64,000 bases of DNA from Aureimonas jatrophae (GTDB taxonomy: Bacteria; Pseudomonadota; Alphaproteobacteria; Rhizobiales; Rhizobiaceae): NCBI RefSeq assembly GCF_900104035.1, contig NZ_FNIT01000002.1, positions 372,001 to 436,000 of the forward strand, in the 5' to 3' direction. The first letter of the stretch is position 1, and every line of letters starts with the position of its first letter. Positions 8,499 through 18,982 of the stretch are shown here, piece by piece. Made by a program: the position numbers and the translations under genes. The notes beneath the pieces were generated by a model that saw only the letters and a program-made list of their open reading frames with translations, was not told where the DNA came from and made no database searches.

Positions 8499-9816
8499 CG
8501 GGGTCCTCCGCGCGCAGCCGATCGAGGGGCAGGGCCAGCGTCACCCGCGCGCCGCCGTCCGGCCGGTTGCCGGCCTCCACTGTTCCGCCGAGCTTGCGCA
8601 CGACGTTGACCACCAGAAACAGGCCGAGGCCCGAGCCCGCGCGGTTCTTGCTGGAGCGGTAGGGCTTGCCGAACTCGGCGAGCATGGTCTCGGAAAAGCC
8701 CGGACCCGCGTCCTCGACGTCGAGCACGAGTCGTTCCTCCTCGCGGCGCACGGTGACGCGCATCCAGTTGGGCGAGGCCTCGAAGGCGTTGTCGAAGAGG
8801 CTGGCGATCACCTGCTTCAGCGCCGGATCGGACAGGATGCGCTCATCGGGCCGAAAGAGGTTGAGATAGTCGAGCCGGCGCGGCGAGCGGAAGGCGCGCC
8901 ACTCGGCGACGAGCTCGTCCACGAAGTGGCTCGCGCTGGTGGAGACGATGTGCTCGCCCCGCGCCTCGCCGGCCGACAGGAGAATGCCGGTCACGATCGA
9001 CTTGCAGCGGTCGAGCTGGGCCTGCATGTCCTCCATCTCCTGCGCGGTCACGGGGTCGTCGCGGAAGGTGGGCAGGTGTCGCCAGTCGTTGAGGATCACG
9101 GCGAGCGTGGCGAGCGGTGTGCCGAGCTCATGCGCGGCCCCCGACGCGAGCAGGCCCATGCGCACGATGTGCTCCTCTTCCGCCGCCTGGCGCGCGAGGT
9201 CGCCGAGCCGCCGGTCGCGCAGGCGCAGGTTGCGGTTGATCTTGTCCACGAAGAAGACCAGCAGCCCGGCGGCGAGAAGAAAGCCGATGAACGTGCCCTG
9301 GACATGGAAAGGGAGGATGCCCTTCGCGTAGAGGTCCGGCGACGCGGCTAGAGCGATCCGGTCGTGCATCAGGCCGAGAAAGGCCGTGCCTGTGATCGCG
9401 ACGAGGGTCCAGGCGGACCAGGCTTCCAGCAGCACCGCACCCAGGATCACCTGCAGGAGAAACAGGATCACGAACGGATTGTCGGCGCCCCCGCTGAGCG
9501 ACAGCTGGATCGTGAGCGCCGCGACGTCGAGAAGAAGCTGCAGGAAGAGTTCGCCGTTCGAGACCGGTCGCCCGCCGCGCACGCTGCGGACGCTCGCCGC
9601 GTTGACGAGCAGCAGCGTCGCGATCACCACGGCCATGGGGGCGAGCGGCAGGTCGATGCCGATCGCGAAGCGCACGGCGAGGATCGTCGCGACCTGACCC
9701 AGCGCCGCGATCCAGCGCAGCTGGGTGAGAAGAAGGAGGTTCTGTCGGTTGGCGCTCTCGCGGATCGGCGCCACCACCGGCGCGTCGCGGCCCCGAACGG
9801 CGTCGGAGGCGGTCAT
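8485..9816 (-). CDS. regB: ActS/PrrB/RegB-family redox-sensing histidine kinase
   Basis: The 443-residue protein has about six hydrophobic segments (residues 35-195) followed by a DHp/HATPase kinase core. Diagnostic residues of the RegB family are present: the quinone-binding GGADNPF heptapeptide (residues 109-115), the phosphoacceptor His229 in ASGAAHELGTPL, and the redox-active Cys271 in DRCKSIVTGIL. The ATP-binding boxes are seen in SLFDNAFEASP, DVEDAGPGF and GSGLGLFL. It autophosphorylates in response to the ubiquinone pool and passes phosphate to the adjacent RegA-like protein. The ATG at 9816 overlaps the SURF1 stop (ATGA), placing the sensor in the same transcript as the quinol oxidase that draws on the pool it senses. 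Confidence 0.94.
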   Translation of the reverse strand: MTASDAVRGRDAPVVAPIRESANRQNLLLLTQLRWIAALGQVATILAVRFAIGIDLPLAPMAVVIATLLLVNAASVRSVRGGRPVSNGELFLQLLLDVAALTIQLSLSGGADNPFVILFLLQVILGAVLLEAWSAWTLVAITGTAFLGLMHDRIALAASPDLYAKGILPFHVQGTFIGFLLAAGLLVFFVDKINRNLRLRDRRLGDLARQAAEEEHIVRMGLLASGAAHELGTPLATLAVILNDWRHLPTFRDDPVTAQEMEDMQAQLDRCKSIVTGILLSAGEARGEHIVSTSASHFVDELVAEWRAFRSPRRLDYLNLFRPDERILSDPALKQVIASLFDNAFEASPNWMRVTVRREEERLVLDVEDAGPGFSETMLAEFGKPYRSSKNRAGSGLGLFLVVNVVRKLGGTVEAGNRPDGGARVTLALPLDRLRAEDPDGRR

Positions 9817-10571
9817 GCTGGCGGCTCCGACGCCGTCCGGCGGTCCGAGCGCAGAACCAGAACAAGGCCCACCAGCGCCAGCGCCGCCATGCCGAACCAG
9901 GTCAGCGCGTAGACCAGGTGGTTGTTGGGAAAGCGCAGGACCGTCAGGCCGCCGACCGGTCGAACCGCGGCCGAGCCCGACGGCACGCCCTCGGCTCCCG
10001 TGCGCGCGTCCACGAAGTAGGGGGCCAGACCCGAGACGCCGCGCGAGGCGCCGATCGCCGCGACGTCGCGCGAGTACCAGCGGTCGGCGGCCGGATCGTT
10101 GCTCTGGAGGAAACCGCCCTCGGGCTCGGTCAGCCGCAGGAGGCCGGTCACCGTCGTGTCGCCCTCCGGCGGCGGGGCGATGGCCTCGGCCGAGGTGCCG
10201 ACCGGCACGAAGCCGCGATTGACGAGCACCGCGAAGCCTTCGCGCGTGCGGAAGGGCGCCAGGACCCAGTCGCCGCCGCCGCGCTCGGTCACCGCCTGAA
10301 CCAGCGCCGGCCGGACCGACTCGAAGCGACCCTCGAGGCGGACGTTGCGGTACTCGGCCTCGGCGGGCGAGGACGTGGACCAGGCCTCGGGCGAGGGGGG
10401 CGCGGCCGGCTCGGCCTCGACGCGGGCCTCGACCCGAGCGATCAGGTCGAGCTTCCAGGCGCGGCGCTCGACCTGCCACAGGCCCAACGCCGTCAGCACG
10501 GCGACCAGAACGAGCATCAGGGCGGCGAGCGCGAACCGCTTGGCGCGGCCGCCCGCCGCCCGCCCGTTCAC
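9813..10571 (-). CDS. SURF1 family oxidase-assembly protein
   Basis: The 252-residue SURF1/Shy1 homologue has an N-terminal membrane segment (about residues 12-32, ending in LTALGLWQVERRAWK), a large periplasmic region and a C-terminal membrane segment (about 220-240). Family marks include GLWQVERRAWK, VLVNRGFVP and NNHLVYALTWF. SURF1 proteins help insert heme into heme-copper oxidases; here it lies directly after cyoD, so it likely serves the bo3-type oxidase. The start is a GTG at 10571 overlapping the cyoD stop (GTGA); an upstream in-frame codon would give a non-homologous extension read from cyoD. Confidence 0.92.
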   Translation of the reverse strand: MNGRAAGGRAKRFALAALMLVLVAVLTALGLWQVERRAWKLDLIARVEARVEAEPAAPPSPEAWSTSSPAEAEYRNVRLEGRFESVRPALVQAVTERGGGDWVLAPFRTREGFAVLVNRGFVPVGTSAEAIAPPPEGDTTVTGLLRLTEPEGGFLQSNDPAADRWYSRDVAAIGASRGVSGLAPYFVDARTGAEGVPSGSAAVRPVGGLTVLRFPNNHLVYALTWFGMAALALVGLVLVLRSDRRTASEPPA

Positions 10572-10969
10572 GGCATCTGGCTCATGTCGTGCATGTCGCC
10601 CGGCATCATGTTGGTGTTGAGGTTGTACATGACCCACAACGTGCCGCTCAGCGTGATCACCACCACGACCAGCGTGAACATCAGAGCCATGAAGGTCCAG
10701 CCTTCCTCGGCGCGGGCGTTCATGTGGAGGAAGAAGATCATGTGGACCACGACCTGGACGGCCGCGAAGGCCACCACCAGGAAGCCGATCCAGGCCGTGC
10801 TCTCGAGCGGGCGCTCCATCACGAGATAGAAGGGCACTGCGGTCAAAAGCACCGACAGGACGAAGCCCGTCATGTAGCCCTTCAGCGAGCCGTGTGCGGC
10901 GTCGCCGTCGTGCTCGTTGGCGGCGCGGTGCTCTTGCGCGATCTTGGTGTCGTTGGCCGGAGCGCTCAT
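10568..10969 (-). CDS. cyoD: Cytochrome o ubiquinol oxidase subunit IV
   Basis: The 133-residue protein has three membrane helices, a typical size and fold for CyoD. The conserved third-helix region includes QVVVHMIFFLHMNARAEEGW. CyoD stabilises the CuB site of the bo3 oxidase. The ATG at 10969 overlaps the cyoC stop by 4 bases. The C-terminus is Met-rich (MMPGDMHDMSQMP), which could bind copper, but that is only a suggestion. Confidence 0.94.
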   Translation of the reverse strand: MSAPANDTKIAQEHRAANEHDGDAAHGSLKGYMTGFVLSVLLTAVPFYLVMERPLESTAWIGFLVVAFAAVQVVVHMIFFLHMNARAEEGWTFMALMFTLVVVVITLSGTLWVMYNLNTNMMPGDMHDMSQMP

Positions 10970-11601
10970 CGCAGCATCCCCAGAAGATAAACGAAGGTGA
11001 AGACGCCGATCCAGATGACGTCCAGGAAGTGCCAGAACATGGACAGGCACATGAGGCGACGCTGGTTGGCCGGGATCAGGCCCTTTCGGGAGACCTGCAC
11101 CATCAGCGTCACCAGCCAGATCGAGCCGAAGAACACGTGAAGGCCGTGGGTGCCGACCAGCGCGAAGAAGGCCGACAGGAAGCCCGAGCGCTGCGGCGTG
11201 GCGCCGATCTCGATCAGGTGGTGGAACTCGTAGAGCTCGATGCCGAGGAAGGCGGCGCCGAAAACGCCCGTGATGCCCAGCCAAGCGAGCGTCGCGTTCT
11301 TGCGGCCGCGCGCCATCTCGAGCATCGCGAAGCCGTAGGTGATCGACGAGAAGAGCAGCATCGCCGTGTTGAGGGCGACGAGTTCCAGATCGAACAGATC
11401 CCTCGGGCCGGGACCGGCGGCGTAGTTGCCGCCGATCACGCCGAAGGTGGCGAACAGGATCGCGAAGATGAGGCAGTCGCTCATCAGGTAGATCCAGAAG
11501 CCGAGCAGCGTGGAGTGACCCTCCTCGTGATGCGGCTCCTCGACGAGGTGGAAGGCCACCTCGCCCTTGGCGTCGACGGTGGTTACGGTCGCCGAACTCA
11601 T
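10966..11601 (-). CDS. cyoC: Cytochrome o ubiquinol oxidase subunit III
   Basis: The 211-residue protein has five hydrophobic helices, matching quinol-oxidase-type subunit III (shorter than the seven-helix cytochrome c oxidase form). Characteristic stretches are [33 protein letters not shown] and [17 protein letters not shown]. The ATG at 11601 overlaps the cyoB stop. Part of the cyoABCD operon. Confidence 0.95.
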   Translation of the reverse strand: MSSATVTTVDAKGEVAFHLVEEPHHEEGHSTLLGFWIYLMSDCLIFAILFATFGVIGGNYAAGPGPRDLFDLELVALNTAMLLFSSITYGFAMLEMARGRKNATLAWLGITGVFGAAFLGIELYEFHHLIEIGATPQRSGFLSAFFALVGTHGLHVFFGSIWLVTLMVQVSRKGLIPANQRRLMCLSMFWHFLDVIWIGVFTFVYLLGMLR

Positions 11602-13610
11602 GCGCGCGCTCCCGCCGCCAGGAGGTCGGTCCGCTGCGCCTCGGTGCGCGACACCACGTCGGCCGGGATGTGGTAGTCCCGGTGGTAGTTGAACGTGTGG
11701 ACGATCGCCGCGCCGACGATGGCGACGAAGCTGAGCGCGGCCAGCCACCAGATGTACCAGATCATGGCGAAGGCAAAGGCGACGCTGAGCACCGACAGGA
11801 CGACGCCCGTGGCCGTGTTCGAGGGCATGTGGATCGGCCGGTAGCCGTCCAGCGGACGCTGGTAGCCGCGAGCCTTCATGTCCGCAAAGGCGTCGCCGTC
11901 ATGCACAACGGGCGTGAAGGCGAAGTTGTAGTCCGGCGGCGGCGAGGAGGTCGCCCATTCCAGCGTGCGCCCGCCCCACGGGTCGCCCGTGGTGTCGCGA
12001 AGCGCGTCGCGGCGCCAGATCGAGACCGCGATCTGCACGAGAAGGGCGCCGATGCCCGCCGCGATCAGAAGCGCGCCCACCGCCGCGACGACGAACCAGA
12101 TCTGGAGCGAGGGGTCGTCGAAGACGCGCATGCGCCGCGTCACGCCCATCAGGCCGAGCACGTAGAGCGGCATGAAGGCGACCCAGAAGCCGACCGTCCA
12201 GCACCAGAACGAGACGTGTCCCCAGAACGTGTCGAGCTTGTAGCCGAAGGCCTTCGGCCACCAGTAGTTGATCGCCGCGAACACGCCGAACAGGACGCCG
12301 CCGATGATGACGTTGTGGAAGTGCGCCACCAGGAACAGCGAGTTGTGCAGCACGAAGTCGGCCGGCGGCACCGCCAGGAGAACGCCCGTCATGCCGCCCA
12401 CCACGAAGGTGAGCATAAAGGCGATGGTCCACATCATCGGCAGGTCGAAGCGCACGCGCCCGCGATACATGGTGAACAGCCAGTTGAAGATCTTGGCGCC
12501 CGTCGGGATCGAGATGATCATCGTCGTGATGCCGAAGAACGAGTTCACGCTCGCGCCCGAACCCATCGTGAAGAAGTGGTGGAGCCACACGAGGTAGGCG
12601 AGGATCGTGATCACGACGGTGGCGTAGACCATCGAGGTGTAGCCGAAGAGGCGCTTGGACGAGAAGGTCGAGGTGACCTCCGAGAAGACGCCGAACAGCG
12701 GCAGGATCAGGATGTAGACCTCCGGGTGGCCCCAGATCCAGATGAGGTTCACGTACATCATGGAGTTGCCGCCCAGATCGCTCGTGAAGAAGTTCGTTCC
12801 CACGTAGCGGTCGAGCGTCAGAAGGGTCAGGACGGCGGTCAGGACCGGGAAGGACGCCACGATCAGGATGTTCGTGCACAGCGACGTCCAGCAGAAGATC
12901 GGCATCTTCATCATGGTCATGCCGGGCGCGCGCATCTTGATGATCGTGCAGATCAGGTTGATGCCCGACAAGGTCGTGCCGACGCCCGCCACCTGCAGCG
13001 CCCAGAGATAGTAGTCCACCCCGACATACGGACTGGACTCGATGCCCGAGAGCGGCGGGAAGGCGAGCCAGCCGGTCTGGGCGAACTCGCCGACGAACAG
13101 CGACATCATGATGACGATGGCGCCCGCCGCGGTCATCCAGAACGAGAAGTTGTTGAGGAACGGGAACGAGACGTCGCGCGCGCCGATCTGCAGCGGCACG
13201 ACGTAGTTCATGAGACCCGTGACGAAAGGCATCGCCACGAAGAAGATCATGATCACGCCATGGGCCGTGAAGATCTGGTCGTAGTGATGGGCGTTCAGGT
13301 AGCCTTCCGAGCCGTTGAAGGCGATCGCCTGCTGGGCGCGCATCATGATGGCGTCGGAGAAGCCGCGCAGGAACATCACGAGGCCGAGCACCATGTACAT
13401 GATGCCGATCTTCTTGTGATCGACGCTCGTGAACCACTCCTTCCAGAGGTAGCCCCAGAGCTTGTACTTGGTGATCAGGAACAGGACAGCGGCGCCGATC
13501 AGCGCGGTGCCGGCGAAGGCGCCCACCACGATGGGCTCGTGGAGCGGGAAGGCCTGAAGCGTCAGGCGCCCGAAGATCGGGCTGACGGGAGGGGAGGTTT
13601 CAAGAGCCAT
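11598..13610 (-). CDS. cyoB: Cytochrome o ubiquinol oxidase subunit I
   Basis: The 670-residue catalytic subunit of a bo3-type quinol oxidase reduces oxygen to water while pumping protons. Heme and copper ligands are visible: His117 (TAHGVI), His295 with Tyr299 (WGHPEVY), His344 and His345 (WLHHFF), His430 and His432 (AHFHNV). Quinol-site residues that distinguish it from cytochrome c oxidases are also present: Arg82 and Asp86 in [10 protein letters not shown], His109 and Gln112 in AHHYDQIF. About 15 membrane helices fit the family. It sits 9 bases after cyoA and overlaps cyoC. Confidence 0.97.
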   Translation of the reverse strand: MALETSPPVSPIFGRLTLQAFPLHEPIVVGAFAGTALIGAAVLFLITKYKLWGYLWKEWFTSVDHKKIGIMYMVLGLVMFLRGFSDAIMMRAQQAIAFNGSEGYLNAHHYDQIFTAHGVIMIFFVAMPFVTGLMNYVVPLQIGARDVSFPFLNNFSFWMTAAGAIVIMMSLFVGEFAQTGWLAFPPLSGIESSPYVGVDYYLWALQVAGVGTTLSGINLICTIIKMRAPGMTMMKMPIFCWTSLCTNILIVASFPVLTAVLTLLTLDRYVGTNFFTSDLGGNSMMYVNLIWIWGHPEVYILILPLFGVFSEVTSTFSSKRLFGYTSMVYATVVITILAYLVWLHHFFTMGSGASVNSFFGITTMIISIPTGAKIFNWLFTMYRGRVRFDLPMMWTIAFMLTFVVGGMTGVLLAVPPADFVLHNSLFLVAHFHNVIIGGVLFGVFAAINYWWPKAFGYKLDTFWGHVSFWCWTVGFWVAFMPLYVLGLMGVTRRMRVFDDPSLQIWFVVAAVGALLIAAGIGALLVQIAVSIWRRDALRDTTGDPWGGRTLEWATSSPPPDYNFAFTPVVHDGDAFADMKARGYQRPLDGYRPIHMPSNTATGVVLSVLSVAFAFAMIWYIWWLAALSFVAIVGAAIVHTFNYHRDYHIPADVVSRTEAQRTDLLAAGARA

Positions 13611-13619
13611 GGCAGGGAA

Positions 13620-14825
13620 TCACAGCGAGCTGAGGAGGTCGAGCGGCGCGTCGGCGCGGCTGATGACGGGTTCGTTGCCCAGCGCGGAGAGCGGTCTGGG
13701 AAGGCCGAGGCCTAGGATCGCGGTGAAGCGGTCGCGCACCTCGTCCTTCGGGCGGTCACGCAGCGCGGCGAGAGCTTCTTCCTCGGTGCAGATCGAGGCG
13801 ACGAAGCGGGGTGCGGGACCGAGCACGGTGGCGCCGCGCGGCGCTCCGGTCCGGTCGACGAGCGGAAGCGTGGCGTTGAGGCTGGCAAGCCCGAGGCCGC
13901 CGCGCGCGTCGATCGCCATCATCTCGCTCATGCACATGCGACCCGGCTCAGCGCACAGGTTGACCACCGCGTCGAAGAGCGCGGGGTCGACACCGGCATA
14001 GCGCATGACCGGAACGCCCTCGCTCGGCTCGGCGAGCTCCAGATAGGTCGTGCGGTCGAGCGTCTGGCCGCTCGTGCGCGCCTCGTTCACCCAGGTGTCG
14101 AAGCCGGCCTGGTCGACCCCGTGGAACTTGAAGCGCATCTTCGAGAAGCCCGCCCCGCTGTAGTGCGAGGAGAAGCCGTCATAGGTGCCGGGGTGGTTGA
14201 TCACGCCGTGCAGCGTCGTTTCCATGCCGGGCATGGCGTAGATCATGCCGGCGAGCGTCGGCACGTAGAAGGCGTTCATCACCGTGGACGCGGTCAGCTT
14301 GAAGCGGATCGGCCGGTCCACCGGCGCCGCGAGGTCGTTGACCGTCGCGATGCCGTATTGCGGCAGGATGAAGAGCCACTTCCAGTCGAGCGCCACGACC
14401 TCGACCTCAAGCGGCTCGACGTTCGCCTCGATCGGCCGGTCGGCCGCCACGCGCCCGAGCGGGCGGTAGGGGTCGAGAAGATGGGTGCCCATCCAGGTGA
14501 AGGCGCCGAGCGCGATGACGATCAGGAGCGGGATCGCCCAGATTACCAGTTCGAGGCGCGTCGAGTGGTCCCAGTCGGGATCGTAGGCCGCGTCCTTGTT
14601 GGCGGCGCGGTAGCGCCAGGCGAACAGGACGGTCAGCACCATGACCGGAATGATCACGAGGAGCATCAGGCCGGTCGAGATCAGGATCAGGTCGCGCTGC
14701 TGGGCGGCGACGTCACCGGCCGGCGCCATGACGACCATGTTGCAGCCGGCCAGCGGCAGCAGGAGAAGGCCAGCGAGAGGAGCGCCGAGGCGCTTCCAGA
14801 CGGATCTGTGGCGAGCTTGGGTCAT
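13620..14825 (-). CDS. cyoA: Cytochrome o ubiquinol oxidase subunit II
   Basis: The 401-residue lipoprotein subunit has a signal peptide ending in the lipobox LAGC with Cys28, then two membrane helices (about 40-65 and 85-110), then a periplasmic cupredoxin domain. The CuA ligand set of cytochrome c oxidases is absent, as expected for quinol oxidases. The C-terminal part after about residue 300 is longer than in E. coli CyoA (315 residues) and holds extra cysteines (LCAEPGRMCMSEM). First gene of the minus-strand operon cyoABCD-SURF1-regBA. The ATG at 14825 is the first possible start after an in-frame stop; an AGGAGG lies further upstream than usual. Confidence 0.95.
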   Translation of the reverse strand: MTQARHRSVWKRLGAPLAGLLLLPLAGCNMVVMAPAGDVAAQQRDLILISTGLMLLVIIPVMVLTVLFAWRYRAANKDAAYDPDWDHSTRLELVIWAIPLLIVIALGAFTWMGTHLLDPYRPLGRVAADRPIEANVEPLEVEVVALDWKWLFILPQYGIATVNDLAAPVDRPIRFKLTASTVMNAFYVPTLAGMIYAMPGMETTLHGVINHPGTYDGFSSHYSGAGFSKMRFKFHGVDQAGFDTWVNEARTSGQTLDRTTYLELAEPSEGVPVMRYAGVDPALFDAVVNLCAEPGRMCMSEMMAIDARGGLGLASLNATLPLVDRTGAPRGATVLGPAPRFVASICTEEEALAALRDRPKDEVRDRFTAILGLGLPRPLSALGNEPVISRADAPLDLLSSL

Positions 14826-14858
14826 GGGGGCGCGCTAAACCTCCTTGCTGCGCTGCGA

Positions 14859-14879
14859 CATTGGACAATTTGCCCAATG
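14859..14879. promoter_or_regulatory. 21-base palindrome between cyoA and the MFS gene
   Basis: CATTGGaCAA-T-TTGcCCAATG: the arms match at 9 of 10 positions on each side around one central base. It lies 34 bases upstream of the cyoA start and about 85 bases upstream of the MFS start, a good position for an operator controlling either or both. The shape suits a dimeric regulator such as a MarR-type protein, but the regulator is not identified. Confidence 0.6.
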
Positions 14880-14963
14880 CCACGGGTCGATCCACCCGCG
14901 TGATAAGCTATGTGGGAAAAGGTACCGTTTTTCGCGACCCGGCGCGTCCGGGCTCCGACCGCG

Positions 14964-16292
14964 ATGGATGATATGACGCACACTGAAGCTTCGGCCGAGC
15001 GGGACGCCCGGCTCATCAACGCACGCCATCACGGCGATGTGCGCTCCGGCGACATCGCGATCGGCGTGATCATCGGGCGCACGTCGGAATTCTTCGACTT
15101 CTTCGTCTACGCGATCGCCTCGGTGATCGTGTTCCCGCGCCTGGTCTTCCCGTTCGTCGACCCGGTCACCGGCACGCTCTACTCCTTCGCGATCTTCGCC
15201 CTGGCCTTTGCCGCGCGCCCGCTCGGCACCTCGATCTTCAACGCCATCGACCGGACCTACGGGCGCAGCGCCAAGCTCACGCTGGCGCTGTTCATGCTCG
15301 GCACCTCGACGGTGGCGATCGGCTTCCTGCCGAGCTACGAGCGCATCGGTCTTTGGGCCGCGGTGGTCCTGACCACCTTGCGCGTCCTGCAGGGCATCGC
15401 GGTGGCCGGCACCTGGGACGGCCTAGCGCCGCTCCTCGCGCTCAACGCGCCCAAGGAGAAGCGCGGCTGGTACGCCATGATCCCGCAGCTCGGCGCACCG
15501 ATCGGGCTCCTGGTCGCGAGCCTCCTGTTCGCCTTCTTCGTCGGCAACCTGTCGGCGGCCGACTTCTACGACTGGGGCTGGCGCTACCCCTTCTTCGTGG
15601 CCTTCGCGATCAACGTCGTGGCCCTCTTCGCGCGCCTGCGCATCGTGGTGACGCCGGAATACACGCGCCTCTACGACGAGCGCGAGCTGAAGCCCGTGCG
15701 CATCCGCGAGACGCTGCGCGCTCAAGGGCGCACGGTTCTGGCGGGCGCCTTCGCGCCGCTCGCCAGCTTCGCGCTGTTCCACATGGTGACCGTGTTCCCG
15801 CTTTCCTGGGTGTTCCTCTACACGCGCGAGGCGCCGTCGCGCTTCCTGCTTCTGGAAAGCGCGGGCGCGGTGGTGTTCACGATCGCCATCATGGTCTCGG
15901 GCAACCTGTCGGACCGGTTCGGCCGGGCGCGTCTCCTGCAGGTCTGCGCGGTCGCGATCGCGGTGTTCAGCGGCTTCGCGCCGCAGCTTCTCGACGCGGG
16001 ACTGGCGGGCGAGGCCTTCTTCATGCTGTCGGGCTTCGCGCTTCTGGGCCTGAGCTTCGGCCAGTCCTCGGGTGCGGTCGCCTCGAACTTCCAGCCGCAC
16101 TACCGCTACACCGGCTCGGCCCTCACCTCGGACCTCGCGTGGATCTTCGGCGCGGGACTCGCCCCTTTGGCCGGCCTCGTTCTCGCCTCGCAGTTCGGCC
16201 TTCTGGCGGCCGGCGCCTATCTCCTGTCGGGCGCGATCTGCACGCTGGTGGCGCTGCGCTTCGCCTCGCGTCGCAACGACATGGAGGTCTGA
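14964..16292 (+). CDS. MFS transporter, MHS (metabolite:H+ symporter)-like
   Basis: About 442 residues with 12 hydrophobic segments. The opening RTSEFFDFFVYAIASVIVFP and the helix 2-3 loop with FAARPLGTSIF resemble the metabolite:proton symporter group (relatives of ShiA, ProP and KgtP), importers of organic acids, betaines or shikimate-like compounds. The substrate cannot be told. The start is set at ATG 14964 (MDDMTHTEAS); an in-frame ATG at 14910 would add 18 residues and neither has a strong ribosome site. It is divergent from the cyo operon and converges on a DUF4126 gene. Confidence 0.85.
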   Translation: MDDMTHTEASAERDARLINARHHGDVRSGDIAIGVIIGRTSEFFDFFVYAIASVIVFPRLVFPFVDPVTGTLYSFAIFALAFAARPLGTSIFNAIDRTYGRSAKLTLALFMLGTSTVAIGFLPSYERIGLWAAVVLTTLRVLQGIAVAGTWDGLAPLLALNAPKEKRGWYAMIPQLGAPIGLLVASLLFAFFVGNLSAADFYDWGWRYPFFVAFAINVVALFARLRIVVTPEYTRLYDERELKPVRIRETLRAQGRTVLAGAFAPLASFALFHMVTVFPLSWVFLYTREAPSRFLLLESAGAVVFTIAIMVSGNLSDRFGRARLLQVCAVAIAVFSGFAPQLLDAGLAGEAFFMLSGFALLGLSFGQSSGAVASNFQPHYRYTGSALTSDLAWIFGAGLAPLAGLVLASQFGLLAAGAYLLSGAICTLVALRFASRRNDMEV

Positions 16293-16299
16293 GCGACCG

Positions 16300-16758
16300 C
16301 TAGCGGCGACGGCGCGCCAGCGCCGCCGCCCCGAGCGCCAGCGCCAGGACCAGCGCGTCCTCGGCCGCGCCGCTCGGGCGCTGCCCGACCTCGCGCATCG
16401 CGCGCATTCGGGCCCGAAACGTGATGTGGGCGCTGGCCAGCGCGGTCACGGCACCGAGGATCGCGCCCAGATCCTGCGTGCGCCGGGGCGCCAGCGCCGC
16501 GCCGGCCACCGCACCGGTCGCGAGGCGCGCCGCCATGCCGGGCAGGACGATGCGATCGGGCGCCGTGCGCATCTTGTCGCCGAGGATCTCACCGACCGCC
16601 AGGAGCGTCGCGCCCGCGACCGCCGCGTCGCCGCCCAGAAGCCGCGCGAGCCGGCCCCGGTTCGGCAGCTCGCCGCGCCGCGCGAGCCAGGCCGAGACCG
16701 CCAACGGCGTCAGGGAGCGGGCGCCGGCCGCCACGCCCATCAGGATCGAAGGTACCAT
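16300..16758 (-). CDS. DUF4126-like small membrane protein
   Basis: The 152-residue hydrophobic protein opens with MGVAAGARSLTPLAVSAW and has several alanine/leucine-rich segments and a GEILGDKM motif near residue 55, consistent with the DUF4126 family of unknown function. The C-terminus is very basic (ARRRR). It lies between the convergent MFS gene, 7 bases away, and the end of a sugar-transport operon. No role can be inferred from context. Confidence 0.72.
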   Translation of the reverse strand: MVPSILMGVAAGARSLTPLAVSAWLARRGELPNRGRLARLLGGDAAVAGATLLAVGEILGDKMRTAPDRIVLPGMAARLATGAVAGAALAPRRTQDLGAILGAVTALASAHITFRARMRAMREVGQRPSGAAEDALVLALALGAAALARRRR

Positions 16759-16817
16759 CGTCTCGCACTCCGCTGCTGGCTTTCGCCCGCAAACGGTCGG
16801 CGACGAGACGGGTTGCG

Positions 16818-17894
<1,077 letters not shown>

Positions 17895-17905
17895 GTGTCT
17901 CTCCC

Positions 17906-18982
17906 TCAAGTCCCGTCCGGGCGCCAGCTCGCGTATTTCGGATGGTCGGCTCCCAGCGGCAGCGCCACGTCGCGGCCCGTTCCCGCCGACTCGTAGATCG
18001 CGGTCACGAGCTCCAGCGAGCGCCGCGCGTCGAGGCTCGTCACGGGCGGCGGGCCACCGGCGTCCAGCGCGGCGTGGAAGGCCTTCATCTGCCCCTGGAA
18101 GCGGCGACCGACCGGCTCCCAGCCCGCCAGCGCGTCCTCGATCCGCCGCGCGGTCTCGTCGTCGGCCGGAAGCACGGTCCAGGGACCGTCGCCCGGCGAA
18201 TACGCCGTGTGGGCGCTCTCGAAGGTCACGTTCTCGAAGTGGAGGCGCAGGCGGCTGACCTCGTCCACGCTGCCGAGCGTGGCGGTGGCCGAGAGGAGCG
18301 CCCCGTTCTCCATCAGCCAGGAGGCCGACACGCAGTCCTCCACCTCGATCGCGTTCACGCGCGTGGCGGTGCGCGCGAAGACGCGGGCGACCGGGCCGAG
18401 AAGGAAGGTCGCGAGGTCGTGGATGTGGATGGCGTGGGTCATCAGGACGCCGCCGAGCTCGGTGCGCCAGCGACCGCGCCAGGGATTGTCGTAATACTCG
18501 GCGGTGCGCCGCCAGAAGGTCTCGGCGACGCCCGCATAGGGCTTGCCGGCGATGCCCGCCTCGATGATGCGCTTGGCCTGCATCGCCCCGTCGCCGTAGC
18601 GATACTGGAAGATCGGCATGAGGCGTCCGCGCGCGCGGGTCTCGGCCTCGATGATCTCGTCCACCTCCTTGAGCGAGCCGACCAGCGGCTTCTCGCAGAC
18701 GACGTGCTTGCCCGCATTGAGCGCCTTCAGGATCATCTCGCGGTGGAGCGCGGGCGGCGTGCAGATGTCGAGGATGTCGATGTCGGGACGCGCGAGCAGC
18801 GCGTCGAAGTCGGCGACGCGCTCCTCGACGCCGAACGCGTCGCCGACCGACCCGAGGCGCGCCGGGTCGAGGTCGCAGAGCGCGGCCACCTCGAACAGCG
18901 CGGCGTTGGGCTGGTAGCCCTCCTCGATATGCGAGCGGCCGATGCCGCAGCCGACCACGGCGACCCGGTAGCGCCGGCTCAT
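17906..18982 (-). CDS. Gfo/Idh/MocA family oxidoreductase
   Basis: The 358-residue NAD(P)-dependent sugar dehydrogenase candidate has a Rossmann start VAVVGCGIGRSHIEEG, the family EKP motif (VVCEKPLVGS, near residue 97) and a C-terminal alpha/beta substrate domain including GGVLMTHAIHIHDLATFLLG, which supplies the usual catalytic His/Asp region. Members oxidise or epimerise sugars and cyclitols at a ring hydroxyl. The start at 18982 overlaps the preceding Gfo/Idh/MocA stop by 4 bases, so the two dehydrogenases are made together within a sugar ABC transporter operon. Confidence 0.88.
   Translation of the reverse strand: MSRRYRVAVVGCGIGRSHIEEGYQPNAALFEVAALCDLDPARLGSVGDAFGVEERVADFDALLARPDIDILDICTPPALHREMILKALNAGKHVVCEKPLVGSLKEVDEIIEAETRARGRLMPIFQYRYGDGAMQAKRIIEAGIAGKPYAGVAETFWRRTAEYYDNPWRGRWRTELGGVLMTHAIHIHDLATFLLGPVARVFARTATRVNAIEVEDCVSASWLMENGALLSATATLGSVDEVSRLRLHFENVTFESAHTAYSPGDGPWTVLPADDETARRIEDALAGWEPVGRRFQGQMKAFHAALDAGGPPPVTSLDARRSLELVTAIYESAGTGRDVALPLGADHPKYASWRPDGT

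Noticed and set aside
11670-13715. Long open frame on the plus strand (681 codons) opposite cyoB
   Set aside because: It is antisense to a clear cyoB gene; long antisense frames are expected in GC-rich DNA, and its composition (Arg/His/Asp/Glu-rich, no hydrophobic core) is that of a reverse-strand artefact.
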